Below are positions 18,649 through 28,945 of a stretch of DNA of 64,000 nucleotides, in pieces (within the stretch, counting starts at the first letter, position 1; each line of letters opens with the position of its first letter). The position numbers and the translations under genes were made by a program. The notes under the pieces are model-generated. The model was not told the DNA's origin, did not search any database, and saw only the letters and a program-made list of their open reading frames with translations. This DNA comes from RBG-13-66-14 sp964436465 (GTDB taxonomy: Bacteria; RBG-13-66-14), in contig CAYTCV010000003.1 of NCBI GenBank assembly GCA_964436465.1, positions 24,371-88,370 of the forward strand, written 5' to 3'.

Positions 18649-18858
18649 CGCGAGCTATGCCCCTGGCAAAACCGGGCCGATTATACCACTCTACCTTCCG
18701 CCGNNNNNNNNNNNNNNNNNNNNNNNNNNNNNNNNNNNNNNNNNNNNNNNNNNNNNNNNNNNNNNNNNNNNNNNNNNNNNNNNNNNNNNNNNNNNNNNNN
18801 NNNCGCGAGCTATGCCCCTGGCAAAACCGGGCCGATTATACCACTCTACCTTCCGCCG
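18649..18858. repeat. 100-N gap flanked by an identical 55-base direct repeat (assembly join)
   Basis: The 55 bases at 18649-18703 are repeated exactly at 18804-18858, and both copies touch the run of N at 18704-18803. A perfect repeat of k-mer length at both lips of a fixed-size gap is what scaffolding two overlapping contigs produces, so the real sequence is probably continuous with one copy and no gap. Each copy contains TGGTATAAT on the minus strand. Otherwise the 392-base interval 18579-18970 shows no gene. Confidence 0.8.
18680..18688 (-). promoter_or_regulatory. Extended -10 promoter of the MFS gene
   Basis: Minus strand TGG-TATAAT (TATAAT at 18680-18685), about 100 bases before the transporter start. 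The same sequence appears in the second copy of the 55-base repeat at 18835-18843, which is probably the same locus counted twice. Confidence 0.5.
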
Positions 18859-18970
18859 ACCACGCTCCACCGTGTGTCGTCAACGCGCAACCGGGCGGGA
18901 GTCAAGCCTTGACCGACCCCGCCCTTTTCTTTATACTTTACTTCCTTCGGGCGCACAAAAGGAGCTATTT

Positions 18971-19477
18971 TTGCACGAGGACCTGTCCAGCGAGGAGCTC
19001 CACCGGCTCATCCGGGCCTACGCCAAAAGCTGGCTGGCCCACGACGGCTGCTGGTTCCTGGCGGTGGAGGAGGAGCGCGGCCTGGAGGAGGCGATTCGGC
19101 AGGACGAGCGCTCCTGGTCCCGCTTCGCCCCCCTCGAAGCCCGCCGGGTGATGGAGGCCCGGCAAATCGCTCCGGGAGGCGGTCTGGCGGCTCTGGCCGA
19201 GGCGCTGCGATTCCGGATGTACTCCTTCCTGAACGAGCAGGAGGCCGAGCTGGAGGGCGACCGGCTGCGGTTCACCATGACCGAATGCCGCGTCCAGGCG
19301 GCCCGACGCCGGAAGGGCCTCCCCCTCTTTCCCTGCAAGCCGGTGGGGACCACCGAATTCTCCGGCTTCGCCGGGACGGTCGACTCCCGAATTACCACCC
19401 GCTGCATCTATTGCCCCCCCGATGAGCTTCCCGCGGGGGGTTTTTGCTCCTGGGAGTTCCGGATTAAGCAGGAATAG
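18971..19477 (+). CDS. DUF6125-family cytoplasmic protein
   Basis: A 168-residue protein of a conserved but uncharacterised family. Its marks are RAYAKSWLAHDGCWFLAVEE near the N-terminus, the Cys/Arg-rich ECRVQAARRRKGLPLFPCK in the middle, and TRCIYCPPDELP with a final CSWEF. Five Cys lie in the last two segments, which suggests metal binding. The frame is open further left through the gap, but TTG at 18971 is chosen because AAAAGGAG (18957-18964) stands 6 bases before it and the homology begins there. Its function is unknown. It precedes the cobalamin and propionate genes but has its own spacing, so it may not belong to that operon. Confidence 0.75.
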   Translation: MHEDLSSEELHRLIRAYAKSWLAHDGCWFLAVEEERGLEEAIRQDERSWSRFAPLEARRVMEARQIAPGGGLAALAEALRFRMYSFLNEQEAELEGDRLRFTMTECRVQAARRRKGLPLFPCKPVGTTEFSGFAGTVDSRITTRCIYCPPDELPAGGFCSWEFRIKQE

Positions 19478-19501
19478 CGGGCGCGCCCCGGGCGGCGACC
19501 G

Positions 19502-19530
19502 TTGACAACCCGGTGCGGCCGTGATAGAAA
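19502..19530 (+). promoter_or_regulatory. Sigma-70 promoter of the methylmalonyl-CoA operon
   Basis: TTGACA (19502-19507), 17-base spacer, TAGAAA (19525-19530). It lies about 45 bases before the CobO start and is the best promoter match seen before the long propionyl-CoA gene run. Confidence 0.6.
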
Positions 19531-19573
19531 TAGCCCGTTTAACGGTCCATCGACCCCTCCCCCGCCACCCGCG

Positions 19574-20104
19574 ATGAAGGACGAGCGCATCGGCACGGTT
19601 CAGGTTTACACCGGCGACGGCAAGGGCAAAACCACCGCCGCGCTGGGGCAGGCGCTGCGGGCCTGGGGCCACGGGCGCCGGGTGCTCGTCGTTCAGTTCA
19701 TGAAGGGCCGCATCAACTACGGCGAGCTGGAGGCGGCCGAGAAGCTCGACGGGTTCGACATCGTCCAGGCCGGCCGGGAAACCTTCGTCTCCAAAGAAAA
19801 TCCGGACCCCGAGGACGTGCGTCTGGCCCGCGAGGGCTGGAAGCTGTTACAGGAGCGGGTGGCCTCGGGCGACTACGACATGGTCGTCGCCGACGAGCTC
19901 AACGTGGCGGTGGACTACGGCCTTGTGCCGCTGGAAGAAGTGCTGGAGCTGATGCGCGCCAGGCCGCCGGAGCTGGAGCTGGTCATCACCGGCCGCTACG
20001 CCCGCCCGGAGGTCGTCACGCTCGCCGACCTGGTCTCCGAGGTCCGGGAAATCAAGCACCCCTATCAGGCCGGGATGGACGCCCGGGAGGGCGTCGAGTA
20101 CTGA
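19574..20104 (+). CDS. cobO: Cob(I)yrinic acid a,c-diamide adenosyltransferase
   Basis: A 176-residue CobA/BtuR-family enzyme that transfers adenosyl from ATP to cob(I)alamin, making coenzyme B12. The P-loop GDGKGKTTAA is at about residues 13-22. VVQFMKG and DMVVADELNVAVDYGL (Walker-B region) follow, and ITGRYARPEV is the usual late motif. The ATG at 19574 is chosen because homology starts at RIGTVQVYTGDGKG; the upstream in-frame stretch is Pro-rich and unlike the family. The stop overlaps the next start (TGATG), so cobO is coupled to meaB. It supplies adenosylcobalamin for the mutase encoded downstream. Confidence 0.92.
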   Translation: MKDERIGTVQVYTGDGKGKTTAALGQALRAWGHGRRVLVVQFMKGRINYGELEAAEKLDGFDIVQAGRETFVSKENPDPEDVRLAREGWKLLQERVASGDYDMVVADELNVAVDYGLVPLEEVLELMRARPPELELVITGRYARPEVVTLADLVSEVREIKHPYQAGMDAREGVEY

Positions 20105-21084
20105 TGCCGCGCGAAATCGACCTCCAGGAGCTGCTGGACAGGTTCACCGCCGGGCAGGACACGGCCCTGGCCCGGACCATCTCCGTCATCGAGGACGAGC
20201 GCGACGGCTACGAGGGGCTGCTCCACGAGCTGTACCCCCTCTCCCGGCAGCGGATGCGCCTGGGCATCACCGGCCCCCCCGGCGCCGGCAAATCCACGCT
20301 GGTCGGCCGGATGGCCGCCCGCATCGCCCGGGGAGGGGAGACGGTGGGCATCATCGCCGTGGACCCCTCCAGCCCGTTCACCGGCGGCGCCCTGCTGGGG
20401 GACCGCATCCGCATGGACGACGTGGGCGGCGTGCCCGGCGTCTTCATCCGCTCCATGGGCACCCGGGGCTCCCTGGGCGGCCTCTCCCGCTCCACGCGGG
20501 AGGTCGCCATGGCCATGGACGCCTTCGGCAAGGACCGCATCATCATCGAGACGGTGGGCGTGGGGCAGTCGGAACTGGACATCGCCGGCGCCGCCGACAC
20601 CACCGTCGTGGTCCTGGTTCCGGAGTCGGGCGACGGGGTCCAGGCGATGAAGGCCGGCCTGTTGGAAATAGCCGACGTCATCGTCATCAACAAGGCGGAC
20701 CGCGAGGGGGCCAAGCGGATTTACCGCGAAATCTGTGCCATGCTGGAGCTCAAGCCCGCCGGAAGTGACGACTGGCGGGTGCCCGTGCTGGAGACCGTCG
20801 CCCGGGACGATGTCGGCGTGGAGGAGGTCCTGGGCGCCGTGGACGACCACCGGCGCTACATGGAGGCCAGCGGCCTGGCCGAGGAGCGCCGCCGCAACCG
20901 CGCCCACGGTGAGCTCCGCGAGATTCTGGAGCACGAAATTATCGGCCGGGTCCTGGGCGCCGACGGGTTCGAAAAAACCGTCGAAGAAGCCGTCGAGCGC
21001 ATCCTGACCAGCCGCTCCACCCCGTACCACGAGGCGGAGCAGATAATCGCAAGATTGAACGTGGCACGGCTGAACCTGAACTGA
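20104..21084 (+). CDS. meaB: Methylmalonyl-CoA mutase-associated GTPase
   Basis: A 326-residue MeaB/ArgK G3E GTPase, the chaperone that gates delivery of adenosylcobalamin to methylmalonyl-CoA mutase and protects it from inactivation. GPPGAGKSTLVGRM is the P-loop (about residue 57). VDPSSPFTGGALLGDRIRM is the family signature switch region. ETVGVGQSELDI is the G3-like segment, and INKADREGAK the G4 NKxD. The start overlaps the CobO stop. Its place between cobO and the mutase genes agrees with the known role. Confidence 0.93.
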   Translation: MPREIDLQELLDRFTAGQDTALARTISVIEDERDGYEGLLHELYPLSRQRMRLGITGPPGAGKSTLVGRMAARIARGGETVGIIAVDPSSPFTGGALLGDRIRMDDVGGVPGVFIRSMGTRGSLGGLSRSTREVAMAMDAFGKDRIIIETVGVGQSELDIAGAADTTVVVLVPESGDGVQAMKAGLLEIADVIVINKADREGAKRIYREICAMLELKPAGSDDWRVPVLETVARDDVGVEEVLGAVDDHRRYMEASGLAEERRRNRAHGELREILEHEIIGRVLGADGFEKTVEEAVERILTSRSTPYHEAEQIIARLNVARLNLN

Positions 21085-21111
21085 AAAATACCACCAGGAA
21101 AGGTGCGCCAG

Positions 21112-22272
<1,161 letters not shown>

Positions 22273-22315
22273 CAGGGCGGCGTCCGATATGGATTCAAAA
22301 AGCGAAGGGGAGTTT

Positions 22316-23980
<1,665 letters not shown>

Positions 23981-23991
23981 CCCGCCTATAT

Positions 23992-24153
23992 CCCCCTCCC
24001 CCCTTTGGGGAAAGGGTTAGAGTGAGGGGTGTTCTCGCCCCCTCCCCGTGAGAGAGGGGTTAGGGGTGAGGGCTACCGCATGTCCCCTCTCCCCTTTGGG
24101 GAAAGGGTTAGGGTGAGGGGTGCAGCGGTCCCCCTCTCCCCGTGGGAGAGGGG
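23992..24153. repeat. Cluster of GC-rich palindromic repeat units
   Basis: Between the mutase gene and the first HicB-like gene there are four related units of the form CCCCTCTCCCC...GGGGAGAGGGG, with the linker GGTTAGGGTGAGGGG recurring at about 24016-24035, 24058-24070 and 24105-24120. Each unit can fold into a hairpin. Similar units recur at 24623-24660 and 28763-28914 and nowhere else that I could see. Confidence 0.7.
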
Positions 24154-24168
24154 ATAAAAGGAGTTCAC

Positions 24169-24321
24169 GTGAAAATCAAGGTAATCGTCCACCATGCCGA
24201 AGAGGGCGGCTACTGGGCGGAGGTTCCCTCAATACCCGGTTGCGCGACCCAGGGCGACTCCTACGAGGAGCTCATCACCAATCTCTACGAGGCCGTCGAG
24301 GGATGCCTGTCGGTGGATTGA
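24169..24321 (+). CDS. HicB-like small protein 1 (50 residues)
   Basis: A 50-residue protein starting at GTG 24169 with AAAAGGAG (24156-24163) 5 bases upstream. It has the half-RNase-H strand pattern of HicB antitoxins: KIKVIVHHAEEGGYWAEVP, then SIPGCATQGDSYEEL, and a final helix. It lacks the C-terminal DNA-binding extension of full HicB antitoxins. No HicA toxin (a 60-80 residue basic dsRBD-like protein with GSH) is encoded beside it. It sits between two parts of the methylmalonyl-CoA mutase with a second HicB-like gene 13 bases downstream. Family membership is fairly clear, but a toxin-antitoxin role is not supported. Confidence 0.7.
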   Translation: MKIKVIVHHAEEGGYWAEVPSIPGCATQGDSYEELITNLYEAVEGCLSVD

Positions 24322-24334
24322 AGCGGGGGCGACG

Positions 24335-24541
24335 ATGAAGCTTCAGATTACCATCTATCAGGACGAAACCGGTATGTACGTGGTGGAGTGCCCTGCCATC
24401 CCCGGCTGCGTCTCCCAGGGAAAGACGGAGACCGAGGCGCTCGAAAATATCCGGGAGGGCATCGCCGCCTGCCCGGAGGTCCGCCGCGAGGAAGGTCTGC
24501 CGCTCACCGTAGAGACCCGGACCGTCGAGATACCGACGTGA
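24335..24541 (+). CDS. HicB-like small protein 2 (68 residues)
   Basis: A 68-residue HicB-family protein that begins MKLQITIYQDETGMYVVE and carries the PAIPGCVSQGKTETEAL motif, followed by a helix (ENIREGIAAC) and a short tail. It is clearly related to the 50-residue protein just upstream. The two lie in tandem, as after a duplication, and neither has a HicA partner. Orphan HicB proteins are common and are mostly of unknown function. The downstream 165 bases contain another palindromic repeat unit before the B12-subunit gene. Confidence 0.8.
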   Translation: MKLQITIYQDETGMYVVECPAIPGCVSQGKTETEALENIREGIAACPEVRREEGLPLTVETRTVEIPT

Positions 24542-24622
24542 TAAACCGCGGATAGGAGCAGCCAGACGCAGTTGACTACAGGCAGCGGCATGCATTGTGC
24601 CTGGTGCCCGGTGGAGTAGCAA

Positions 24623-24660
24623 CCCCTCACCCTAACCCTCCCCCCAGAGGGGGGAGGGGA
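24623..24660. repeat. Single GC-rich palindromic repeat unit
   Basis: CCCCTCACCCTAACCCTCC is followed by CCCCAGAGGGGGGAGGGG, the inverse orientation of the units at 23992-24153. It lies between the second HicB-like gene and the mutase small subunit. Confidence 0.6.
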
Positions 24661-24706
24661 TATGAGGAACACCCTTCGTACATGACGCCCCCTTTCGAGG
24701 TGAGCC

Positions 24707-25099
24707 ATGAGCCGTAAGATACGCCTTCTCATCGCCAAGCCCGGCCTGGACGGCCACGACCGCGGGGCCAAGGTCGTCGCCCGCGCCCTGCGCGACGCCG
24801 GCATGGAGGTCATCTACACCGGCCTGCACCAGACCCCCGAGGCCATCGTGGAGGCGGCCATCCAGGAGGACGTGGACGTGGTGGGGCTCTCCATCCTGTC
24901 GGGGGCCCACATGACCATCTTCCCGAAAATCCACGAGCTCCTGCGGGAGCGCGGCGCGGACCACATCATCATCACCGGCGGCGGCATCATCCCCGAGGAC
25001 GACATGGCCGACCTGGAGGAAAGCGGCATCGGCAAGCTCTTCGGCCCCGGGACGAGCACCGACGACATCATCGCCTACATCCGCTCGACCGTCCTCTGA
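24707..25099 (+). CDS. Methylmalonyl-CoA mutase small subunit (B12-binding domain)
   Basis: A 130-residue stand-alone cobalamin-binding domain. KPGLDGHDRGAK contains the DxHxxG base-off/His-on motif, VGLSILSGAH the SxL segment and ITGGGIIPEDD the GG motif. Those contacts hold the nucleotide tail of adenosylcobalamin. In the Firmicutes/archaeal arrangement this chain pairs with a large subunit such as those at 22316 and 28946. It is the only B12-binding domain encoded in the window, so both large subunits probably share it. The ATG at 24707 has GAGGTGAGCC upstream. Confidence 0.93.
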   Translation: MSRKIRLLIAKPGLDGHDRGAKVVARALRDAGMEVIYTGLHQTPEAIVEAAIQEDVDVVGLSILSGAHMTIFPKIHELLRERGADHIIITGGGIIPEDDMADLEESGIGKLFGPGTSTDDIIAYIRSTVL

Positions 25100-25183
25100 C
25101 TGTGCGCGCCGGGTCCACCGATAACCGAGAAACCTAAGGCCGCCCGCCGGTCAACGGCGGGCAATTCAAAGAATCTTAAAAAG

Positions 25184-26731
25184 ATGCCTAACGAGGATAA
25201 GTTCAAGAAACTGGCCGGGCTCCGCCAAAAGGCGCTTGCCGGAGACCCGGAAAAAATCGCCAGGCAGCAGGCCAAGGGCAAGCTCACCGCCCGGGAGCGC
25301 ATCGGCATTCTCTTCGACGAGGGCACATTCCAGGAGCTGGACCAGCTCAAGGTCCACCGCTGCCACGACTTCGGCATGGAGTCCAACCTCCCCCTGGGCG
25401 ACGGGGTCATCACCGGCTACGGGTCCATCGAGGGGCGGCTGACCTACGCCTTCGCCCAGGACTTCACCGTCTTCGGCGGGACGCTCTCCCGGGCGCACGG
25501 GGAAAAAATCTGCAAGGTGATGGACCTGGCGCTCAAGAACGGCGCGCCCTTCGTCGGATTGAACGACTCCGGCGGCGCGCGCATCCAGGAGGGCGTGGAC
25601 TCCCTCGCGGGCTACGCCGAGGTCTTCCAGGCCAACACCATGGCCTCGGGGGTGATTCCCCAGATTTCGGCCATCATGGGTCCCTGCGCCGGCGGCGCCG
25701 TTTACTCCCCCGCCGTCACCGACTTCGCCTTCATGGTGGACGGCACCAGCCACATGTTCCTCACCGGCCCCGACGTCATCAAGACGGTGATGAACGAGGA
25801 GGTCAGCTTCGAGGAACTCGGCGGGGCCAGGGTTCACGCGTCGAAATCCGGCGTGTGTCACGTGGTGGCGGCCAACGAGTTCGAGTGCCTCCAGGGCATA
25901 CGCCGCCTGCTGCAATTCTTCCCGCAGAACAACATGGAGGACCCGCCGCGGGCGAAGACCTCCGACGACCCGGCCCGCATGGACCCCAAGCTCGACGGCA
26001 TAGTCCCCGATTCGCCCACCAAGCCCTACGACATGAAGGACATCATCCGGCTGGTGGTGGATGACGGGGACTTCTTCGAGACGCACGCCGACTTCGCCGC
26101 CAACCATATCACCGGCTTCGCGCGCTTGGGCGGGCGGCCGGTGGGCATCGTGGCCCACCAGCCCTCGGTCCTGGCCGGCTGCCTGGACATCGACTCGTCG
26201 TGCAAGTCGGCCCGGATGATACGCTTCTGCGACTGCTTCAACCTGCCCGTGGTCACCTTCTCCGACGTGCCGGGGTTCCTGCCGGGGACGGACCAGGAGT
26301 GGCGCGGCGTCATCAAGCACGGCGCGATGCTGCTCTACGCCTACGCCGAGGCCACGGTGCCCAAGGTCCACGTCATCACGCGCAAGTCCTACGGCGGGGC
26401 CTACGCCGTGACCTCGAACCGCCACATGCGGGGCGACATCGTCTACGCCTGGCCCACGGCCGAAATCGCGGTGATGGGGGCCGAGGGCGCGGTGCAGATT
26501 CTCTACCGCCGCGAGCTCAAGGCCGCCGACGACCCCCAGGCCCTGGCCGGCAAGCTGGCCGCCGAGTTCCGCGACCGCTTCGCCGACCCCTACACCGCCG
26601 CGGGGCTGGGCTACGTGGACGAGGTCATCATGCCCCGCGAGACGCGGCCCAAAATCATCGCCGCCCTCGAGATGCTCAACCACAAGCGGGACACCAACCC
26701 GCCCAAAAAACACGGGAACATCCCGCTCTAG
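25184..26731 (+). CDS. pccB: Propionyl-CoA carboxylase / methylmalonyl-CoA carboxyltransferase beta subunit
   Basis: A 515-residue carboxyltransferase of the PccB/MmdA family with two crotonase-like halves. The N-half carries GLNDSGGARIQEGVDSL and IMGPCAGGAVYSPA. The C-half carries FSDVPGFLPGTDQEW and ITRKSYGGAYAVT, the oxyanion-hole region. It moves CO2 between carboxybiotin and propionyl-CoA. No membrane decarboxylase subunit (MmdB/OadB) is encoded nearby and a biotin carboxylase follows, so ATP-driven carboxylation is more likely than sodium-pumping decarboxylation. Acetyl-CoA could also be a substrate. Confidence 0.9.
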   Translation: MPNEDKFKKLAGLRQKALAGDPEKIARQQAKGKLTARERIGILFDEGTFQELDQLKVHRCHDFGMESNLPLGDGVITGYGSIEGRLTYAFAQDFTVFGGTLSRAHGEKICKVMDLALKNGAPFVGLNDSGGARIQEGVDSLAGYAEVFQANTMASGVIPQISAIMGPCAGGAVYSPAVTDFAFMVDGTSHMFLTGPDVIKTVMNEEVSFEELGGARVHASKSGVCHVVAANEFECLQGIRRLLQFFPQNNMEDPPRAKTSDDPARMDPKLDGIVPDSPTKPYDMKDIIRLVVDDGDFFETHADFAANHITGFARLGGRPVGIVAHQPSVLAGCLDIDSSCKSARMIRFCDCFNLPVVTFSDVPGFLPGTDQEWRGVIKHGAMLLYAYAEATVPKVHVITRKSYGGAYAVTSNRHMRGDIVYAWPTAEIAVMGAEGAVQILYRRELKAADDPQALAGKLAAEFRDRFADPYTAAGLGYVDEVIMPRETRPKIIAALEMLNHKRDTNPPKKHGNIPL

Positions 26732-26740
26732 GCCGGTTTC

Positions 26741-28243
26741 ATGTTCAAGAAAATCCTCATCGCCAACCGGGGCGAAATCGCGGTGCGGGTCATCCGGACC
26801 TGCGCGGAGATGGGCGTGCCCACGGTGGCCGTCTTCTCCGACGCCGACCGCGGCGCCCTCCACGTCCAGTACGCCGACGAGGCGTACCGCATCGGCCCGC
26901 CCCCGGCGGCGGAGTCGTATCTCGTCGGCGACCGGCTCATCGAATTGGCGAAGCGTGTCGGCGCCGAAGCCGTCCACCCCGGGTACGGGTTCCTGGCCGA
27001 GAACGCCGACTTCGCCCAGGCGTGCGCCGACGCGGGACTGGCCTTCATCGGCCCCTCGGCGGGCGCCATGCGCCTCTCCGGCGACAAGCTCCAGGCCCGC
27101 GCCACCATGGTCAAGGCCGGCGTGCCGGTCATCCCCGGACTCGACACCGCCGGGATTCCCGATGACGAGCTGCCGGCGCGGGTGGCGGAAATCGGCTACC
27201 CGGTGATGGTCAAGGCGGCGGGCGGCGGCGGCGGCAAGGGCATCCGCACCGTCCACGGCCCCGATGAGCTCCAGGCCTCCTTCAGGCAGGCCCGCGCCGA
27301 GGCGGCCAGCTCCTTCGGCGACGAGCGGGTGTACATCGAGAAGATGGTGGTGGACCCGCGGCACATCGAGGTGCAGATTCTGGGCGACGCCCACGGCAAC
27401 ACGGTCCACCTCTTCGAGCGCGAGTGCTCCATCCAGCGCCGGCACCAGAAGCTGGTGGAGGAGAGCCCGTCCCCGGCGTTGACGGACGACCAGCGCGCCG
27501 CCATGACCGCCGCCGCCGTCAAGGCCGCCCGCGCCGTCGACTACGACAACGCCGGCACCATCGAGTTCCTGCGCTCCGCCGACGGCAGCTTCTACTTCCT
27601 GGAGGTCAACGCCCGGCTGCAGGTGGAGCACCCGGTCACCGAGATGCTCATCGGCCGGGACCTGGTGCGGGCCCAAATCCGCATCGCCGCCGGCGAGGAG
27701 CTCTGGTTCACCCAGGACGAGGTCCAGTCGCGCGGTTCGGCCATCGAATGCCGCGTCTGCGCCGAGGACCCCGACTCCAACTTCTACCCCGCCACGGGGA
27801 CGGTGACGCGGATGCGCGCCCCCGGCGGCCCCGGCGTCCGCCTCGACGCGGGCTGCTTCCAGGGCTACGACGTGCCGGTGTACTACGACCCGCTCATCGC
27901 CAAGCTCATCGTCTGGGGCGAGGACCGGCCAGCCGCTCTGGACCGCCTGGCCCGCGTGCTGAACGAATTCGTCCTCGAGGGTTTCCCCACCACGCTCCCC
28001 TTCTTCCGCTGGCTGGTGCAGAACGGACCGTTCCGCTCCGGCGACTACGACACCGGCTTCATCGCCCGGCACTACAAGCCGGAGCCGCCGGGCGGGAGCG
28101 AGCTGGAGCGAGCCGCCTCCGTTCTGTGCGCCCTGCTGGAGCACGAGGCCGTCCGGGGCATCGCCTCGTGCGGGGACGACGGCAGACAGGAAGCCTCCGC
28201 CTGGAAGTACCTCTGGCTCAAGAATCGCCTCGGCTCATACTAG
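26741..28243 (+). CDS. accC: Biotin carboxylase subunit of acyl-CoA carboxylase
   Basis: A 500-residue ATP-grasp enzyme that carboxylates biotin with bicarbonate. Landmarks are KKILIANRGEIAVRVIRTC at the N-terminus, KAAGGGGGKGIR (ATP loop), the MVVDPRHIEVQILGD strand, RECSIQRRHQKLVEE, and EVNARLQVEHPVTEM (metal/catalytic region). The chain stops after the carboxylase domain; biotin is carried by the separate protein encoded 7 bases downstream. It begins 10 bases after pccB, so the three genes form a split acyl-CoA carboxylase. Confidence 0.92.
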   Translation: MFKKILIANRGEIAVRVIRTCAEMGVPTVAVFSDADRGALHVQYADEAYRIGPPPAAESYLVGDRLIELAKRVGAEAVHPGYGFLAENADFAQACADAGLAFIGPSAGAMRLSGDKLQARATMVKAGVPVIPGLDTAGIPDDELPARVAEIGYPVMVKAAGGGGGKGIRTVHGPDELQASFRQARAEAASSFGDERVYIEKMVVDPRHIEVQILGDAHGNTVHLFERECSIQRRHQKLVEESPSPALTDDQRAAMTAAAVKAARAVDYDNAGTIEFLRSADGSFYFLEVNARLQVEHPVTEMLIGRDLVRAQIRIAAGEELWFTQDEVQSRGSAIECRVCAEDPDSNFYPATGTVTRMRAPGGPGVRLDAGCFQGYDVPVYYDPLIAKLIVWGEDRPAALDRLARVLNEFVLEGFPTTLPFFRWLVQNGPFRSGDYDTGFIARHYKPEPPGGSELERAASVLCALLEHEAVRGIASCGDDGRQEASAWKYLWLKNRLGSY

Positions 28244-28249
28244 GAATTC

Positions 28250-28756
28250 ATGAAGTACGAAACCCGCATCGGTGACCGCGGCTACGAGGTGGATATCACC
28301 CCCGGCGAGGCAGGGCCGAAGGTCCTCCTCGACGGTAAAGAGATTTCCGTGGACTTTGCCGAAATCTCCCCCCGGGCGCTCTACTCCATTATCATCGACG
28401 GCCGCTCCTACGAGCTGTGGCTCCGGCGCGAGGGCGCGGAGTACCACATCTTCGCCGAGGGACGCAGCCTTTGCGTTATCGTCCGCGACGAGCGGCGGCG
28501 GCGGGTAGAGTCGCTCCAGGCCGCGATGCCGCAGACCAAAACCGGCTTCACCCTGCGCGCCCCCATGCCGGCCGTGGTCACCGCGGTGCTCGTCGAGCCG
28601 GGTCAGGAGGTCAAGAAAGGCGATATTCTGTGCCGCCTGGAGGCGATGAAGATGGAGAACGAGATGGCCTCCGAGGCCGACGGGACGGTGAAAGAGGTCA
28701 AGGTCGCCGCCGGGGACGGCGTGGAGAAGGGTCAGGTCCTGGTCGTCGTGGAGTAG
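28250..28756 (+). CDS. Biotin carboxyl carrier protein
   Basis: A 168-residue protein with an N-terminal half of beta strands (about 1-95; linking domain as in PCC alpha) and a C-terminal biotinyl domain. The lysine to be biotinylated is in CRLEAMKMENEM (about residue 133). Known BT-domain residues frame it: LRAPMPAVVTAVLVEPGQEV before, VAAGDGVEKGQVLVVVE after. It is the swinging arm between the carboxylase and PccB-type chains upstream. It reads directly into a palindromic repeat cluster, so the operon may end or be attenuated there. Confidence 0.92.
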   Translation: MKYETRIGDRGYEVDITPGEAGPKVLLDGKEISVDFAEISPRALYSIIIDGRSYELWLRREGAEYHIFAEGRSLCVIVRDERRRRVESLQAAMPQTKTGFTLRAPMPAVVTAVLVEPGQEVKKGDILCRLEAMKMENEMASEADGTVKEVKVAAGDGVEKGQVLVVVE

Positions 28757-28762
28757 GCTATA

Positions 28763-28914
28763 CCCCCCCCCTCTGGGGGGAAGGTCGGGGAGGGGGGTGT
28801 AGCGGCTCCCTCTCCCTTCCAGGGGAAAAGCTTGCCCCCGGGCCGGGGTGAGGGCTGACCCACCCCCCTCCCCCCTCTGGGTGGAAGCGCGCTTACGGGT
28901 CGGGGTGAGGGGCA
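28763..28914. repeat. GC-rich palindromic repeat cluster 2
   Basis: Three hairpin-forming units related to those at 23992-24153, with CCCCCTCTGGGGGG at 28766-28780, CTCTCCCTTCCAGGGG near 28815 and CCCCCCTCTGGGTGG near 28872, and the linkers GGTGAGGGC and GGTGAGGGGC. They separate the biotin carrier gene from the second mutase large subunit. Confidence 0.65.
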
Positions 28915-28945
28915 GATACGTGAATCATAAGCAGTTACAAATAAT

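Noticed and set aside
18649..18858. Genuine tandem repeat or attachment-site duplication around the gap
   Set aside because: The repeats are exact, abut a fixed-size N run, and have no integrase or mobile gene nearby; an assembly overlap explains them better.
13944..19151. Long plus-strand frames opposite the methionine module and transporter
   Set aside because: Same reason; one even runs through the N gap. The minus-strand genes have clear motifs and ribosome sites.
23992..24153. Possible CRISPR array
   Set aside because: The units are palindromic, of uneven spacing and lack unique spacers of constant length; no cas genes are nearby.
24169..24541. HicAB toxin-antitoxin system
   Set aside because: Only HicB-like frames are present. 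No HicA-like basic protein could be read on either strand.
25184..28756. Sodium-pumping methylmalonyl-CoA decarboxylase
   Set aside because: No membrane beta subunit is encoded, and an ATP-dependent biotin carboxylase is, so a soluble carboxylase is more likely.
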